Below the pieces are notes generated by a model. It had not been told where the DNA came from, ran no database searches, and saw only the letters and a list, made by a program, of their open reading frames with translations. A DNA stretch of 64,000 nucleotides, from the NCBI RefSeq assembly GCF_000025545.1, contig NC_013889.1, positions 1,853,501 through 1,917,500 of the forward strand, given 5' to 3'. Both the position numbers and the translations under genes were made by a program. Source of the stretch: Thioalkalivibrio sp. K90mix. GTDB taxonomy: Bacteria > Pseudomonadota > Gammaproteobacteria > Ectothiorhodospirales > Ectothiorhodospiraceae. Positions within the stretch are counted from its first letter, which is position 1; every line of letters starts with the position of its first letter. Positions 43,336 to 53,702 of the stretch are shown here, piece after piece.

Positions 43336-44000
43336 TCCAGCACCTCCACGGTCGCTTCCTCGTCGCCACTGGCCTCCGGCAGACCCCCGATCACGGTGGA
43401 GCCCGCCAGAACCTTCTGGCCGACCTGGGCCATAACCTGCGACCCGGCCGGTAGCCAGACCTCGAAGGTAGCACCGAATCCGGCAAAACCCATGCGCTTG
43501 CCGCGCCCGAGTCGATTGCCGGGCACCACATTCTGCAGGCGGATCATGCGCGGCCAGTGATTGACCGACAGGGCGAGCGTCAGGCGCGTACCCTCGTCGG
43601 TCGCCAGCGCAAACGCCAGCCGGTGATCGAGCTGCGCATCCGGCGGGCTATCCGTCTCCTTCCCCGGCCAGATTCGCTCCACCACCTTCGATTCCTGCGG
43701 GGCATGGACGTTGTATTCCCCCAGCCGCCGCTGGCGAATGCGGATGCGCCGGGCGGGCTCGCCGGTAAACGGATCGGTCGTCTCGTCGATCGCCTCCACC
43801 GTGCCATCGGCCGGAGCAATCACGCCCAGCGCGGGGGCCGCCGCCTTGCGCCGCAGATCACGGAAAAGCCCCATCAGCGCCACGGTCAGCAGCACCATGA
43901 ACAGGCCCAGCTCCGCCTCCCCGACCAGCAGTGAGATCACCGCCATCCAGGCGGAGATGATCACGAACACACGGCCTTCGGGGGCAAGCGGAAACAGCAT
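43332..44000 (-). CDS. psd: phosphatidylserine decarboxylase, short type
   Basis: A 222-residue membrane-associated proenzyme that makes phosphatidylethanolamine. The N-terminus has two hydrophobic segments; the core has GVIAPADGTVEAIDE and GEYNVHAPQESKVVERIW, with NVHAPQ as the usual HRxHxP-like region. The self-cleavage site that yields the pyruvoyl group is near the end, VLAGSTVIGGL, with the Gly-Ser-Thr cut. The short length (about 220 rather than 320) marks the PSD-B group that commonly accompanies this PssA type. It overlaps pssA by four bases. Confidence 0.93.
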   Translation of the reverse strand: MLFPLAPEGRVFVIISAWMAVISLLVGEAELGLFMVLLTVALMGLFRDLRRKAAAPALGVIAPADGTVEAIDETTDPFTGEPARRIRIRQRRLGEYNVHAPQESKVVERIWPGKETDSPPDAQLDHRLAFALATDEGTRLTLALSVNHWPRMIRLQNVVPGNRLGRGKRMGFAGFGATFEVWLPAGSQVMAQVGQKVLAGSTVIGGLPEASGDEEATVEVLE

Positions 44001-44031
44001 GGGGTTCTCGGAGGGGGGCGCGGGTGCGCGA

Positions 44032-44051
44032 CCCGGGGCCTGCGCCCCGGG
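44032..44051 (-). promoter_or_regulatory. hairpin between ilvC and psd
   Basis: CCCGGGGC-CTGC-GCCCCGGG, an 8-bp perfect stem 14 bases after the ilvC stop, without a U-tract on the minus strand. It could reduce read-through from ilvC into psd or stabilise the ilv message. Confidence 0.45.
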
Positions 44052-44064
44052 CCGCCCCGACGGA

Positions 44065-45129
<1,065 letters not shown>

Positions 45130-45131
45130 TT

Positions 45132-45156
45132 AAAAGCCCGTGCCCGGCCGGCACGG
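45132..45156 (-). terminator. intra-operon terminator-like hairpin between ilvH and ilvC
   Basis: On the minus strand, CCGTGCC-GGCCG-GGCACGG is followed by GCTTTTAATT. A partial terminator at this point could lower ilvC relative to ilvIH or provide a processing site. Confidence 0.6.
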
Positions 45157-45172
45157 ACGAAAGCGAAGACGA

Positions 45173-45667
45173 TTACAGCTGCAGCGCGACGTCGCCGCGG
45201 GCGATGCCCATCACACCCGAACGCACGACCTCCAGCACCGGAAACGGCGAGACCGCCTCGAGGAAGGCATCCAGTTTGGAGCCCTCGCCGGTGATCTCGA
45301 TCACGTAGGTCTGCTGGGTCACGTCGATGATGCGACCGCGGAAGATATCGGTCAGGCGCTTGACCTCTTCACGGTCGGCCGCCTCGCCGACGCGCACCTT
45401 GATCAGCGCCATCTCGCGCTCGATGTGCGGGTGAGCGGTCATGTCCAGCAGCTTGATCACGTCGACCAGCTTGTTCAGCTGCTTGGTGATCTGCTCGACG
45501 ATCTCGTCGGAGCCACTGGTGACGATGGTCATGCGCGACAGCGACGGGTCGTCGGTCGGCGCGACGGTCAGCGATTCGATGTTGTAGCCACGCGCGGAGA
45601 ACAGGCCGGCCACCCTTGAGAGGGCACCGGATTCGTTTTCCAGCAGGACACTGATGATATGACGCAT
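45173..45667 (-). CDS. ilvH: acetolactate synthase small (regulatory) subunit
   Basis: A 164-residue ACT-domain subunit that stimulates the catalytic subunit and gives valine feedback. The ACT domain begins MRHIISVLLENESGALSRVAGLFSARGYNIESLTVAPT, and the C-terminal domain FRGRIIDVTQQTYVIEITGEGSKLDAFLEAV is complete. It follows ilvI by 22 bases on the same strand. Confidence 0.96.
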   Translation of the reverse strand: MRHIISVLLENESGALSRVAGLFSARGYNIESLTVAPTDDPSLSRMTIVTSGSDEIVEQITKQLNKLVDVIKLLDMTAHPHIEREMALIKVRVGEAADREEVKRLTDIFRGRIIDVTQQTYVIEITGEGSKLDAFLEAVSPFPVLEVVRSGVMGIARGDVALQL

Positions 45668-45689
45668 ACGGCTCTTCCCTGTACCCGGT

Positions 45690-47408
45690 TCAGACCAGGA
45701 TCATTTCGTTCTGGCCGGCGCCGGCCGGGATCATCGGATAGACGTTCTCGGACTGATCCGTAATGAAGTCCAAAAACACCAGGCGTTCCTTCTGCGCGAG
45801 GGCCTCCTTGATCGCACCCTCGACGTCGCCCGGCTTGTCGATGCGCATGCCGACGTGGCCATAGGCCTCGGCCAGCTTCACGAAGTCGGGCAGGGCGTCC
45901 ATGTAGGACATCGCGTAGCGCCCCTGATAGAAGAACTCCTGCCACTGCCGGACCATGCCCAGATAGCGGTTGTTCAGGTTCAGGATCTTGATCGGGAGCT
46001 GGTACTGGTAGCAGGTCGACAGCTCCTGGATGCACATCTGGATGCTGGCCTCGCCGGTGATGCAGCCGACCGTCGCGTCCGGGTGCGCGAACTGCACGCC
46101 CATCGCGAACGGCAGGCCCACGCCCATCGTCCCCAGGCCACCCGAGTTAATCCAGCGGTTGGGCTTGTCGAAGCCGTAGAACTGCGCCGCCCACATCTGG
46201 TGCTGGCCGACGTCGGAGGTCACAAAGGCATCGCCCTGCGTCAGCTCCCAGAATTTCTGCACCACATACTGTGGCTTGATCAGTTCGGAGTCGCGGTCGT
46301 ATTTCAGGCAGTCCTGTGACTGCCACTCGCCGATCTGTTTCCACCAGGCGTCCAGCGCCTCGGGATCCGGCTTCGCCTTGGCGGCGTCCAGCGCCTTGAT
46401 CAACGCGCGCAGCACCGGCTCCACTTCACCCACGATCGGCACATCGACCTTCACGTTCTTGGAGATCGAGGACGGATCGACATCGACATGCACGATCTTC
46501 GCGTGCGGGCAGAACTTCTCGATGTTGCCGGTCACGCGGTCGTCAAAGCGCGCGCCGATCGCGATCAGCACATCGGCGTGGTGCATGGCCATGTTGGCCT
46601 CGTAGGTACCATGCATGCCCAGCATGCCGAGGAACTGCTTGTCCGACGCCGGATAGCCGCCCAAGCCCATCAGGGTGTTGGTGATCGGGTAACCCAGCTT
46701 GCGGGTGAACTCGGTCAGTGCCTCGGAGCCACGCCCCAGAATCACGCCGCCGCCGGTGTAGATCATCGGCTGCTTCGCCGACAGGATCAGGTCCACCGCC
46801 TTGTCGATCTGGCCGGTATAGCCGCCAAAGGTCGGGTTGTACGAGCGCATGTGGATGGACTCGGGATACTCGAACTCGCAGCTCGCCGCGGTCACATCCT
46901 TCGGGATATCCACGACCACCGGGCCCGGACGACCCGTAGTCGCCACGTAAAAGGCCTTCTTGATGGTGGTCGCCAGGTCCTTCACGTCCTTGACCAGGAA
47001 GTTGTGCTTCACGCAGGGGCGGGTAATCCCCACGGTATCCACTTCCTGGAAGGCGTCGTTGCCGATCAGGCTGGTCGGCACCTGGCCGGTGAACACCACC
47101 AGCGGCACCGAATCCATATAGGCGTCGGCAATGCCGGTAATCGCGTTGGTCGCACCGGGACCGGAAGTCACCAGCGCGACACCCGGCTTGTCGGAGGACT
47201 TGGCATAGCCCTCGGCCGCGTGCACCGCGCCCTGCTCGTGGCGCACCAGTACGTGCGAGACCTTGTCCTGGCGATACAGCGCATCATAGATGTGCAGTAC
47301 CGCCCCGCCGGGATACCCGAATACGACATCGACACCCTCGGCCTGCAGGCTGCGGCAGAAGATTTCGGCGCCGGTGATGGCGGTGGAGGAACTTGAGGTC
47401 TCGGACAT
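45690..47408 (-). CDS. ilvI: acetolactate synthase large (catalytic) subunit
   Basis: A 572-residue ThDP-dependent enzyme. The catalytic Glu lies in VLVRHEQGAVHAAEGYA, the FAD-binding and middle domain follow, and the ThDP motif GDG-N(28)-N appears as GCITGEASIQMCIQEL with NNRYLGMVRQWQ: the usual GD(G/A) reads GE-A, with Glu in the place of Asp. It heads the ilvI-ilvH-ilvC-psd-pssA-udg-rimI leftward gene string. No leader peptide rich in Leu/Ile/Val was found in the 160 bases upstream. Confidence 0.95.
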   Translation of the reverse strand: MSETSSSSTAITGAEIFCRSLQAEGVDVVFGYPGGAVLHIYDALYRQDKVSHVLVRHEQGAVHAAEGYAKSSDKPGVALVTSGPGATNAITGIADAYMDSVPLVVFTGQVPTSLIGNDAFQEVDTVGITRPCVKHNFLVKDVKDLATTIKKAFYVATTGRPGPVVVDIPKDVTAASCEFEYPESIHMRSYNPTFGGYTGQIDKAVDLILSAKQPMIYTGGGVILGRGSEALTEFTRKLGYPITNTLMGLGGYPASDKQFLGMLGMHGTYEANMAMHHADVLIAIGARFDDRVTGNIEKFCPHAKIVHVDVDPSSISKNVKVDVPIVGEVEPVLRALIKALDAAKAKPDPEALDAWWKQIGEWQSQDCLKYDRDSELIKPQYVVQKFWELTQGDAFVTSDVGQHQMWAAQFYGFDKPNRWINSGGLGTMGVGLPFAMGVQFAHPDATVGCITGEASIQMCIQELSTCYQYQLPIKILNLNNRYLGMVRQWQEFFYQGRYAMSYMDALPDFVKLAEAYGHVGMRIDKPGDVEGAIKEALAQKERLVFLDFITDQSENVYPMIPAGAGQNEMILV

Positions 47409-47570
47409 GGTGGTCGACTTCCTTACCTAAGGGCTCGTGCGTGATCGTGGCGGGATGACCCAGCAGGAATCAAAATAGCCCAACATCCTAATATGAAATG
47501 ACGATTTTTCCCAGCACCGGGGTGCGGAAAAGCCACCCCGGGAGGGGACCCAGCGTCGTGCAGACAGCCT

Positions 47571-47780
47571 TCAGTCGTCCGACTTCTTCACGTCCGCCGC
47601 GGGCAGACCAGGATTGGTCGGGCGGCGGGCATCGTCGCTGGACATGTCCTGCGGCGCCATCTGCTGTTCCAGCCCTTGCGGCGGGTTCATCTCTTCTTCC
47701 TCGCCCCCGCAGCCGACCAGCACAAGCGTGGCGGCAACCGACAGAACGAAAAATCCAGTGATGCGGGCATGGCGGTACAT
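47571..47780 (-). CDS. very small lipoprotein
   Basis: A 69-residue protein with a lipoprotein signal (MYRHARITGFFVLSVAATLV followed by LVGC) and a short mature part rich in Glu, Pro and Gln (GGEEEEMNPPQGLEQQMAPQDM). No family recognised. The ATG at 47780 lies nine bases after AAGGA; an ATG three codons upstream is possible. It sits between arcC and ilvI, both on the same strand. Confidence 0.7.
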   Translation of the reverse strand: MYRHARITGFFVLSVAATLVLVGCGGEEEEMNPPQGLEQQMAPQDMSSDDARRPTNPGLPAADVKKSDD

Positions 47781-47858
47781 AGTGTTCATCCTTGCGAGAC
47801 AGGGGCGTGAACTGGCGAGCTTGCCGTGGCGCCAATGGCTTGGCAACAATCCACCACG

Positions 47859-47880
47859 GCGAGACGCTGATTCCCGCGCG
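47859..47880 (+). repeat. terminal-repeat-like sequence near the arcC stop
   Basis: GGCGAGACGCTGATTCCCGC is a variant of the 318-bp element end, 8-29 bases from the arcC stop. It is followed by a CCCGCGCGACGCGGG palindrome. Confidence 0.5.
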
Positions 47881-47887
47881 ACGCGGG

Positions 47888-48793
47888 CTACCCCGCCCCC
47901 ACCGGCAGTATCCGCGTCCCGGCCTGCTCCGCAATAATCGCGGTGGCGTCCTCGAGTGCCCCGATCCCGGCCCGGGCACCCTGATCGGCCACGCGCCGGG
48001 CGGCCTCCATCTTCGGGCCCATCGAGCCGGCCGGGAACGATGCGGGGTCGACCGCGCTGACCAGCAATGCCTTCAGCCGCGTGGCATCGGGCTCGCCCCA
48101 GTTCCAGTAGACGCCGTCGACGTCCGTCAGCATCAACAGCCAGTCCGCGCCCAGTTCCACTGCGAGGCGTGCGGCGGTCAGGTCCTTGTCCACCACCGCC
48201 TCGATGCCGTACAGCCGGCCTTCGTCGTCGCGCGCGACCGGTACGCCGCCGCCCCCCGCGCAGATCGCGAGGGACCCGCCGTCGACCAGGGCCCGCACGG
48301 CCTCCACGCCCAGTACCTTCCGCGGCTCCGGCGAGGCGACCACGCGACGCCAGCCGTCGCCGTCGCGGGCGATATCCCAGCCGCGCTCCTCGGCCAGCGC
48401 GCGCGCCCGGGATTCATCCCATACCGGACCAATGAACTTCTCGGGGCAGGAAAATGCCGGATCGTCCGGATCCACTTCGGTCTGCGTCAGGAGGCTGGCG
48501 ATCCGGTCATGGCCCAGGGCGTTGTGCAGTTCCTGCGCCAGGATGTAGCCGATCATCCCGTGGCTCTCGGCGCCGACCACATCCAGCGGCCAGTGGATGG
48601 AATCGGCCTCCGCCTGACTGGCGAGCAGCCCCACCTGCGGGCCATTGCCATGAGTCACGACGACCTCGTGCTCGTTTGCGACATCGGCGATGGCCCGCGC
48701 CGCGGCACGGGCGTTGCGCCGCTGGGCCTCGGCCGACGGCGTCTCGCCGCGTTGCAGCAGGGCGTTTCCGCCCAGCGCGATCACGATACGCAT
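47888..48793 (-). CDS. arcC: carbamate kinase
   Basis: A 301-residue amino-acid-kinase-fold enzyme: carbamoyl phosphate plus ADP to ATP plus carbamate. VIALGGNALLQRGE, VVTHGNGPQVGLLA, GGGGVPVARDD and DKDLTAARLAVELGADWLLMLTDVDGVY are the family signatures. The other arginine-deiminase genes (arcA, arcB) are absent from the window, so it may act on carbamoyl phosphate from another source or in a split pathway. Confidence 0.94.
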   Translation of the reverse strand: MRIVIALGGNALLQRGETPSAEAQRRNARAAARAIADVANEHEVVVTHGNGPQVGLLASQAEADSIHWPLDVVGAESHGMIGYILAQELHNALGHDRIASLLTQTEVDPDDPAFSCPEKFIGPVWDESRARALAEERGWDIARDGDGWRRVVASPEPRKVLGVEAVRALVDGGSLAICAGGGGVPVARDDEGRLYGIEAVVDKDLTAARLAVELGADWLLMLTDVDGVYWNWGEPDATRLKALLVSAVDPASFPAGSMGPKMEAARRVADQGARAGIGALEDATAIIAEQAGTRILPVGAG

Positions 48794-48826
48794 GGCGGGT
48801 CTCCTGGTGAGCGTATGGACAGAACG

Positions 48827-49393
48827 TCAGGTGCGCGGGAGCGTCACGCCGCGCTGGCCCTGGTACTTGCCGCCGCGGTCCTTGTAGGAGGTCTCGCAGA
48901 CCTCGTCGGACTGCAGGAACAGCATCTGCGCCACGCCCTCGTTGGCGTAGATCTTGGCCGGCAGCGGCGTGGTGTTGGAGAACTCCAGCGTCACATGGCC
49001 TTCCCACTCGGGTTCCAGCGGAGTCACGTTCACGATGATGCCGCAGCGCGCGTAGGTCGACTTGCCGAGACAGATCGTCAGCACATCACGCGGGATGCGG
49101 AAGTACTCCACCGTATGCGCCAGCGCGAACGAGTTGGGCGGGATGATGCAGACATCCGAATGCACATCCACGAAGCTGCCCTCGTCGAAGCCCTTGGGGT
49201 CGACGATGCTCGAGTTGATGTTGGTGAAGATCTTGAAATGGTCCGAGCAGCGCACGTCATAGCCGTAGCTGGACGTGCCGTAGGAGACGATGCGCTGCTC
49301 GTCGTGATAGCGGACCTGACCGGGCTCGAAGGGCTCGATCATGCCCTTCGTCTCGGCCATCTCCCGGATCCAGCGGTCCGACTTGATGCTCAT
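48827..49393 (-). CDS. dcd: dCTP deaminase
   Basis: A 188-residue trimeric enzyme that makes dUTP from dCTP. The signature [29 protein letters not shown] includes the catalytic Glu, and [29 protein letters not shown] is the C-terminal triphosphate-binding region. The order dcd-mrp-(divergent) metG is similar to E. coli and other gammaproteobacteria, supporting chromosomal conservation of this block. Confidence 0.96.
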   Translation of the reverse strand: MSIKSDRWIREMAETKGMIEPFEPGQVRYHDEQRIVSYGTSSYGYDVRCSDHFKIFTNINSSIVDPKGFDEGSFVDVHSDVCIIPPNSFALAHTVEYFRIPRDVLTICLGKSTYARCGIIVNVTPLEPEWEGHVTLEFSNTTPLPAKIYANEGVAQMLFLQSDEVCETSYKDRGGKYQGQRGVTLPRT

Positions 49394-49422
49394 CTGCCCT
49401 GTCCCTGGTTGTGATCGCCGGA

Positions 49423-50514
49423 TCAGTTGTTCTGGATGACGATGTTGGGGAATTTGCTGCTGTAATCCTTCGCCTGCTCCGCGAGCTTGGCGCCCGTGCG
49501 ACGGGCAATCTCGCGGTAGATCTCCGCGATGCGGCCGTCCGGATCGGCGATCACGGTCGGTTCACCGCCATCCGCCTGCTCGCGAATGCGGATATCCAGC
49601 GGCAGCGCGCCCAGCATGTCCACACCATATTCCTCGGCCATGCTCTCGGCCCCGCCCTGGCCGAAGATGTGCTCCTCGTGCCCGCAGTTGGAGCAGATGT
49701 GGATGCTCATGTTCTCGATGATGCCCAGTACCGGCACCTCGACCTTCTCGAACATGCGCAGGCCCTTGCGCGCGTCCAGCAGCGCGATGTCCTGCGGGGT
49801 GGTAACGATCACCGCGCCAGAGACCGGGATCTTCTGGGACAGGGTCAGCTGGATGTCGCCGGTGCCCGGCGGCAGGTCGATCACCAGGTAGTCAAGATCC
49901 TTCCAGTTGGTCTCGTTCAGCAGCTGCTCCAGGGCCTGGGTGACCATCGGGCCACGCCAGATCATCGGCGTGTCCTCGTCAATCAGAAAGCCGATGGACA
50001 TCGCCTGCACGCCGTGGCGCTCCAGCGGCTCCATGGACTTGCCGTCCTTCGACTCCGGGCGGTCCTTGATGCCCAGCATGCGCGGCTGGCTCGGGCCATA
50101 GATGTCCGCATCCAGGATGCCGACCTGCGCCCCTTCAGCGGCCAGCGCCAGCGCCAGATTGACCGCGGTGGTGGACTTGCCCACCCCGCCCTTGCCGGAG
50201 GCCACGGCGATGATGTTCTTGATGCCGGGCATCGGCTTCAGGCTCTTCTGCACCGCGTGGGCGGTCACCTTGGTGGTGATCGTCACCTCCGAGGACTCCA
50301 GCCCGGCCACGCCGGCCAGCGCGCCCTGAATCGCAGCGCGCAGCTCGTCGTGATAGCCGCTCGCGGAGTAGCCCATCTCAAGAGTGATGGCCGCCCGTGC
50401 GCCCTCCACACGGATGTCCTTGACCGCACCGGCGGCCACCAAGTCCTGCTCCAGGTACTTGTCCTGAACGGTCTTCAGGGCGTTTTCGATCTGCTCGCGT
50501 GAGAGTTCGGCCAT
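49423..50514 (-). CDS. apbC: Mrp/ApbC iron-sulfur cluster carrier ATPase
   Basis: A 363-residue protein. An N-terminal MIP18/DUF59-like domain ([37 protein letters not shown]) precedes the P-loop ATPase with the deviant Walker [32 protein letters not shown], and the cluster-binding C-x2-C in [14 protein letters not shown]. The ATG at 50514 is the natural start. It is divergent from metG across a 461-bp gap with DnaA-box-like sites. Confidence 0.95.
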   Translation of the reverse strand: MAELSREQIENALKTVQDKYLEQDLVAAGAVKDIRVEGARAAITLEMGYSASGYHDELRAAIQGALAGVAGLESSEVTITTKVTAHAVQKSLKPMPGIKNIIAVASGKGGVGKSTTAVNLALALAAEGAQVGILDADIYGPSQPRMLGIKDRPESKDGKSMEPLERHGVQAMSIGFLIDEDTPMIWRGPMVTQALEQLLNETNWKDLDYLVIDLPPGTGDIQLTLSQKIPVSGAVIVTTPQDIALLDARKGLRMFEKVEVPVLGIIENMSIHICSNCGHEEHIFGQGGAESMAEEYGVDMLGALPLDIRIREQADGGEPTVIADPDGRIAEIYREIARRTGAKLAEQAKDYSSKFPNIVIQNN

Positions 50515-50975
50515 GGCGTTCGTTCCATCCGACAGTTGGGAGTAATCGCGCGATTCTACTGGGCGCAAATCGGCACGCCAATGGCACCACCACTGGCCAG
50601 TCCTTTGCCCCATGCCACAAGAGGGGTCCTCAACGATCTGTCAACCCCTCTCAGCGAGTTTTATACACATGAACCTCCACTGGCCCTGAAAACGCCCCAG
50701 ATAGCAGCCAAAAGGCCGAAAGCAGTACACAAAAAGATCGCATCTATTTGTTTATTCGGAATAAAAACAAATTGAACGTTTTTTGACCAATCTGTACAAG
50801 GCCCTTGCGTGACAAGGCCTGACGATGAATTCCACTGGGTTGCCCACAGAGTTATCCACAGCTTCTGTGGAAAAGCCTATGACGGTCTTTATGCGCCTCG
50901 ACAACCCGGCAGGCAGCCCCGACAATAGCGCCCCTGCATTCCACCGCCCGCCGCTACCGACGCACGGACCCGACG
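50515..50975. other. 461-bp AT-rich intergenic region with DnaA-box-like 9-mers
   Basis: No gene is seen between divergent apbC and metG. TTATACACA (50661-50669) and TTATCCACA (50852-50860) match the DnaA box consensus TTATNCACA; TGTGGAAAA at 50866-50874 is a third box in the opposite direction (TTTTCCACA), and TTGCCCACA at 50840 is a poorer one. From about 50735 to 50790 the DNA is unusually A/T-rich for this genome (AAAAACAAATTGAACG and TTTTTTG). The region may hold divergent promoters, a DnaA-titration or control site, or, less likely, an origin. Confidence 0.6.
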
Positions 50976-53012
50976 ATGACTGACACGCCGCGCAAGATCC
51001 TGGTCACCAGCGCCCTGCCCTATGCCAACGGGCCGATCCATCTGGGACACCTGGTCGAGTACATCCAGACCGACATCTGGGTGCGCTTTCAGCGTGCACG
51101 CGGCCACGAGGTGATCTATGTCTGCGCGGATGACGCCCACGGCACGCCGATCATGCTGAAGGCCCGCGCCGAGGGCATCGAGCCCGAGGAGCTGATCGCG
51201 CGGGTGCGTCAGGAACACGAGGCCGACTTCAGCGAGTTCCTGGTCGATTTCGACCACTACCACTCGACCCACTCGGACGAGAACCGCGAGCTCGCCGCCC
51301 ACATCTACACCGCGCTGCGCGATGCTGGACACATCGAGACGCGCACGATCGACCAGGCCTATGATCCCGAGGCCGGGATGTTCCTGCCCGACCGTTTCAT
51401 CAAGGGCACCTGCCCGAACTGCGGCGCCGAAGAGCAGTACGGCGACTCCTGCGAGGCCTGCGGCGCAACCTACAGCCCGCTGGACCTGAAAGACCCGGTC
51501 TCCGCGATCAGCGGCGCCCGTCCCGAGTCCCGCCAGTCCGAGCACTACTTCTTCAAGCTCGGCGACTTCGAGGCCTTCCTGCGCGAATGGACCGGCTCCG
51601 GCCGCCTGCAGGACGCGATCCGCAACAAGCTGGACGAGTGGTTCGACGCGGGCCTGACCGACTGGGACATCTCGCGCGACGCCCCCTATTTCGGCTTCGA
51701 GATCCCCGACGCCCCGGGCAAGTACTTCTATGTCTGGCTGGACGCCCCGATCGGCTACATGGCGAGCTTTCGCGCCTACGCCGAAAAGCAGGGCCTGGAC
51801 TTCGACGCCTGGTGGGGCGCGGACTCGGACGCCGAGCTGTATCACTTTATCGGCAAGGACATCGCCTACTTCCACACCCTGTTCTGGCCGGCGATGCTCC
51901 ATGGCGCGGGTTTCCGCACCCCGTCGGCGGTGTTCTGCCACGGCTTCCTGACCGTCAACGGCCAGAAGATGTCCAAGTCGCGCGGGACCTTTATCCGCGC
52001 CCGCGACTACCTGGACCACCTGAACCCCGAGTCCCTGCGCTACTACCTGGCGGCCAAGCTGGGCGCCGGGGTCGATGATCTCGACCTCAACCTCGACGAC
52101 TTCGTCCAGCGCGTGAACTCCGATCTGGTCGGCAAGCTGGTCAACATCGCCAGCCGCTGTGCCGGCTTCATCACCAAGCGTTCGCACGGCGAACTCGCGG
52201 CCGAACTGCCGCGCCCGGACCTGCACGAGGCCTTCGTAGCCGAGGGCGAGGCCATCGCCCAAGCCTTCGAGAAGCGCGAATACGCCCAGGCCATCCGCCG
52301 CATCATGGCGCTGGCCGACCAGGCCAACCAGTACATCGACGAGGCCCAGCCCTGGGTGCTGGCGAAGCAGGAAGGCCGCGAGGCCGAGGTGCAGGCCATC
52401 TCCACCCAGGGACTGGACCTGTTCCGCATCCTGATCGTCTACCTCGCCCCGGTCCTGCCGAAGCTGGCGGCCGACGCCGCGGCCTTCCTGCGCCTGGACA
52501 GCCTGGCCTGGGATACGCGCGCGCCACTGGTCGGCCACTCGATCGAGAAGTTCAAGCCGCTGATGACGCGCATCGAGGGCGAGACCGTGGAGAAGCTGCT
52601 GGAGGCCTCGAAGGCGACCCTGGCCGCTACCGAATCGACCACCACCCCAGACAACAAAGCGGAAGCCAACGTGGACCCCATCGCCGACACCATCGACTTC
52701 GACACCTTTGCCCAGGTCGACCTGCGCATCGCGCGCATCGCCAACGCCGAGCACGTGGAAGGCGCGGACAAGCTGCTCAAGCTGACGCTGGATATCGGTT
52801 CCGGGACGCGCCAGGTGTTTGCCGGCATCAAGTCGGCCTACGCACCGGAGGACCTGGTCGGCCGGCACACCGTAATGGTGGCCAATCTCGCGCCGCGCAA
52901 GATGCGCTTTGGCGTATCCGAGGGCATGGTCCTGGCCGCTGGTCCCGGCGGCTCGGATTTGTACATCCTGCACCCGGACGACGGCGCCCAGCCCGGCATG
53001 CGGGTAAAATAG
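50976..53012 (+). CDS. metG: methionyl-tRNA synthetase
   Basis: A 678-residue class I synthetase. The HIGH-type motif is [10 protein letters not shown], zinc-binding cysteines lie in [17 protein letters not shown], and KMSKSRG is the second signature. The C-terminal EMAPII-like tRNA-binding domain ([35 protein letters not shown]) is fused, as in E. coli. A Ser/Thr/Ala-rich linker ([17 protein letters not shown]) joins the two. It is the first of a long series of rightward genes. Confidence 0.97.
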   Translation: MTDTPRKILVTSALPYANGPIHLGHLVEYIQTDIWVRFQRARGHEVIYVCADDAHGTPIMLKARAEGIEPEELIARVRQEHEADFSEFLVDFDHYHSTHSDENRELAAHIYTALRDAGHIETRTIDQAYDPEAGMFLPDRFIKGTCPNCGAEEQYGDSCEACGATYSPLDLKDPVSAISGARPESRQSEHYFFKLGDFEAFLREWTGSGRLQDAIRNKLDEWFDAGLTDWDISRDAPYFGFEIPDAPGKYFYVWLDAPIGYMASFRAYAEKQGLDFDAWWGADSDAELYHFIGKDIAYFHTLFWPAMLHGAGFRTPSAVFCHGFLTVNGQKMSKSRGTFIRARDYLDHLNPESLRYYLAAKLGAGVDDLDLNLDDFVQRVNSDLVGKLVNIASRCAGFITKRSHGELAAELPRPDLHEAFVAEGEAIAQAFEKREYAQAIRRIMALADQANQYIDEAQPWVLAKQEGREAEVQAISTQGLDLFRILIVYLAPVLPKLAADAAAFLRLDSLAWDTRAPLVGHSIEKFKPLMTRIEGETVEKLLEASKATLAATESTTTPDNKAEANVDPIADTIDFDTFAQVDLRIARIANAEHVEGADKLLKLTLDIGSGTRQVFAGIKSAYAPEDLVGRHTVMVANLAPRKMRFGVSEGMVLAAGPGGSDLYILHPDDGAQPGMRVK

Positions 53013-53081
53013 GCCGCCGGCGTCATGGATTTGCACCCACGGCTCGCGTAAGCTGCCGCTCTTTTGCCGATACCCGGACGC

Positions 53082-53702
53082 ATGGACCAAAGCCCCGAAT
53101 TCCAGGCACAGGTACGCCTGCTGGCCGAAGCAGGACGTGATCTCTCGGCGCGCGGCTGGCTGCCCGCGCGCACCGGGCACTTCTCCGCGCGCCTGGACGA
53201 CCGGCATATCGCCGTCACCGCGCCCAATCGCGAGAAGAGCTTCCTCGACCGCCATGACTTCCTGGTGGTCGATCTCGACGGACACGTGGTGGCCGGGACC
53301 GAAGAGCCCGCCCCGGAGACCTTCCTGCACATCATCATGTACCGCCACGACCCCCAGCTGGGGGCGGTGCTGCATACGCACTCGGTGCATGCGACGGTCC
53401 TGTCGCGTCAGTTCCCCGGCACGCTCGCCCTGCGCGACTACGAGGTCCTGCGCGAACTGCCCGGGGTGGAAAACCCCTCCCGGGGCCTGAACCTGCCCGT
53501 TTTCGCGAACGAGCCCGATGTGCAGCAGCTCGCCGCACGCGTCGATGCCGCGATGAGCCGCGAGCCCAACCTCGCCGGTTTCATGATCGGCGGCCACGGG
53601 CTCTACACCTGGGGCGCAAGCGTGGAGCTGGCGCTGCACCGGGTCGAGGCCTTCGAATTCATGTTCCAGTGCGAAACGCTCGCGCACCAGATGAGCCGAT
53701 GA
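53082..53702 (+). CDS. mtnB: methylthioribulose-1-phosphate dehydratase
   Basis: A 206-residue class II aldolase-fold enzyme of methionine salvage. RGWLPARTGHFSARLDD, APETFLHIIMYRHDPQLGAVLHTHS with the zinc His pair HTHS, and GFMIGGHGLYTWG with the third His are all intact. The ATG at 53082 is preferred to a TTG six codons earlier. The stop overlaps the start of the MtnC-like gene (ATGA). No mtnA or mtnD is visible in the window. Confidence 0.93.
   Translation: MDQSPEFQAQVRLLAEAGRDLSARGWLPARTGHFSARLDDRHIAVTAPNREKSFLDRHDFLVVDLDGHVVAGTEEPAPETFLHIIMYRHDPQLGAVLHTHSVHATVLSRQFPGTLALRDYEVLRELPGVENPSRGLNLPVFANEPDVQQLAARVDAAMSREPNLAGFMIGGHGLYTWGASVELALHRVEAFEFMFQCETLAHQMSR

Noticed and set aside
50515-50975. 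Calling this region oriC
   Set aside because: Box number and arrangement are suggestive only, and the flanking apbC-metG pair is conserved away from oriC in other gammaproteobacteria; no skew data available here.
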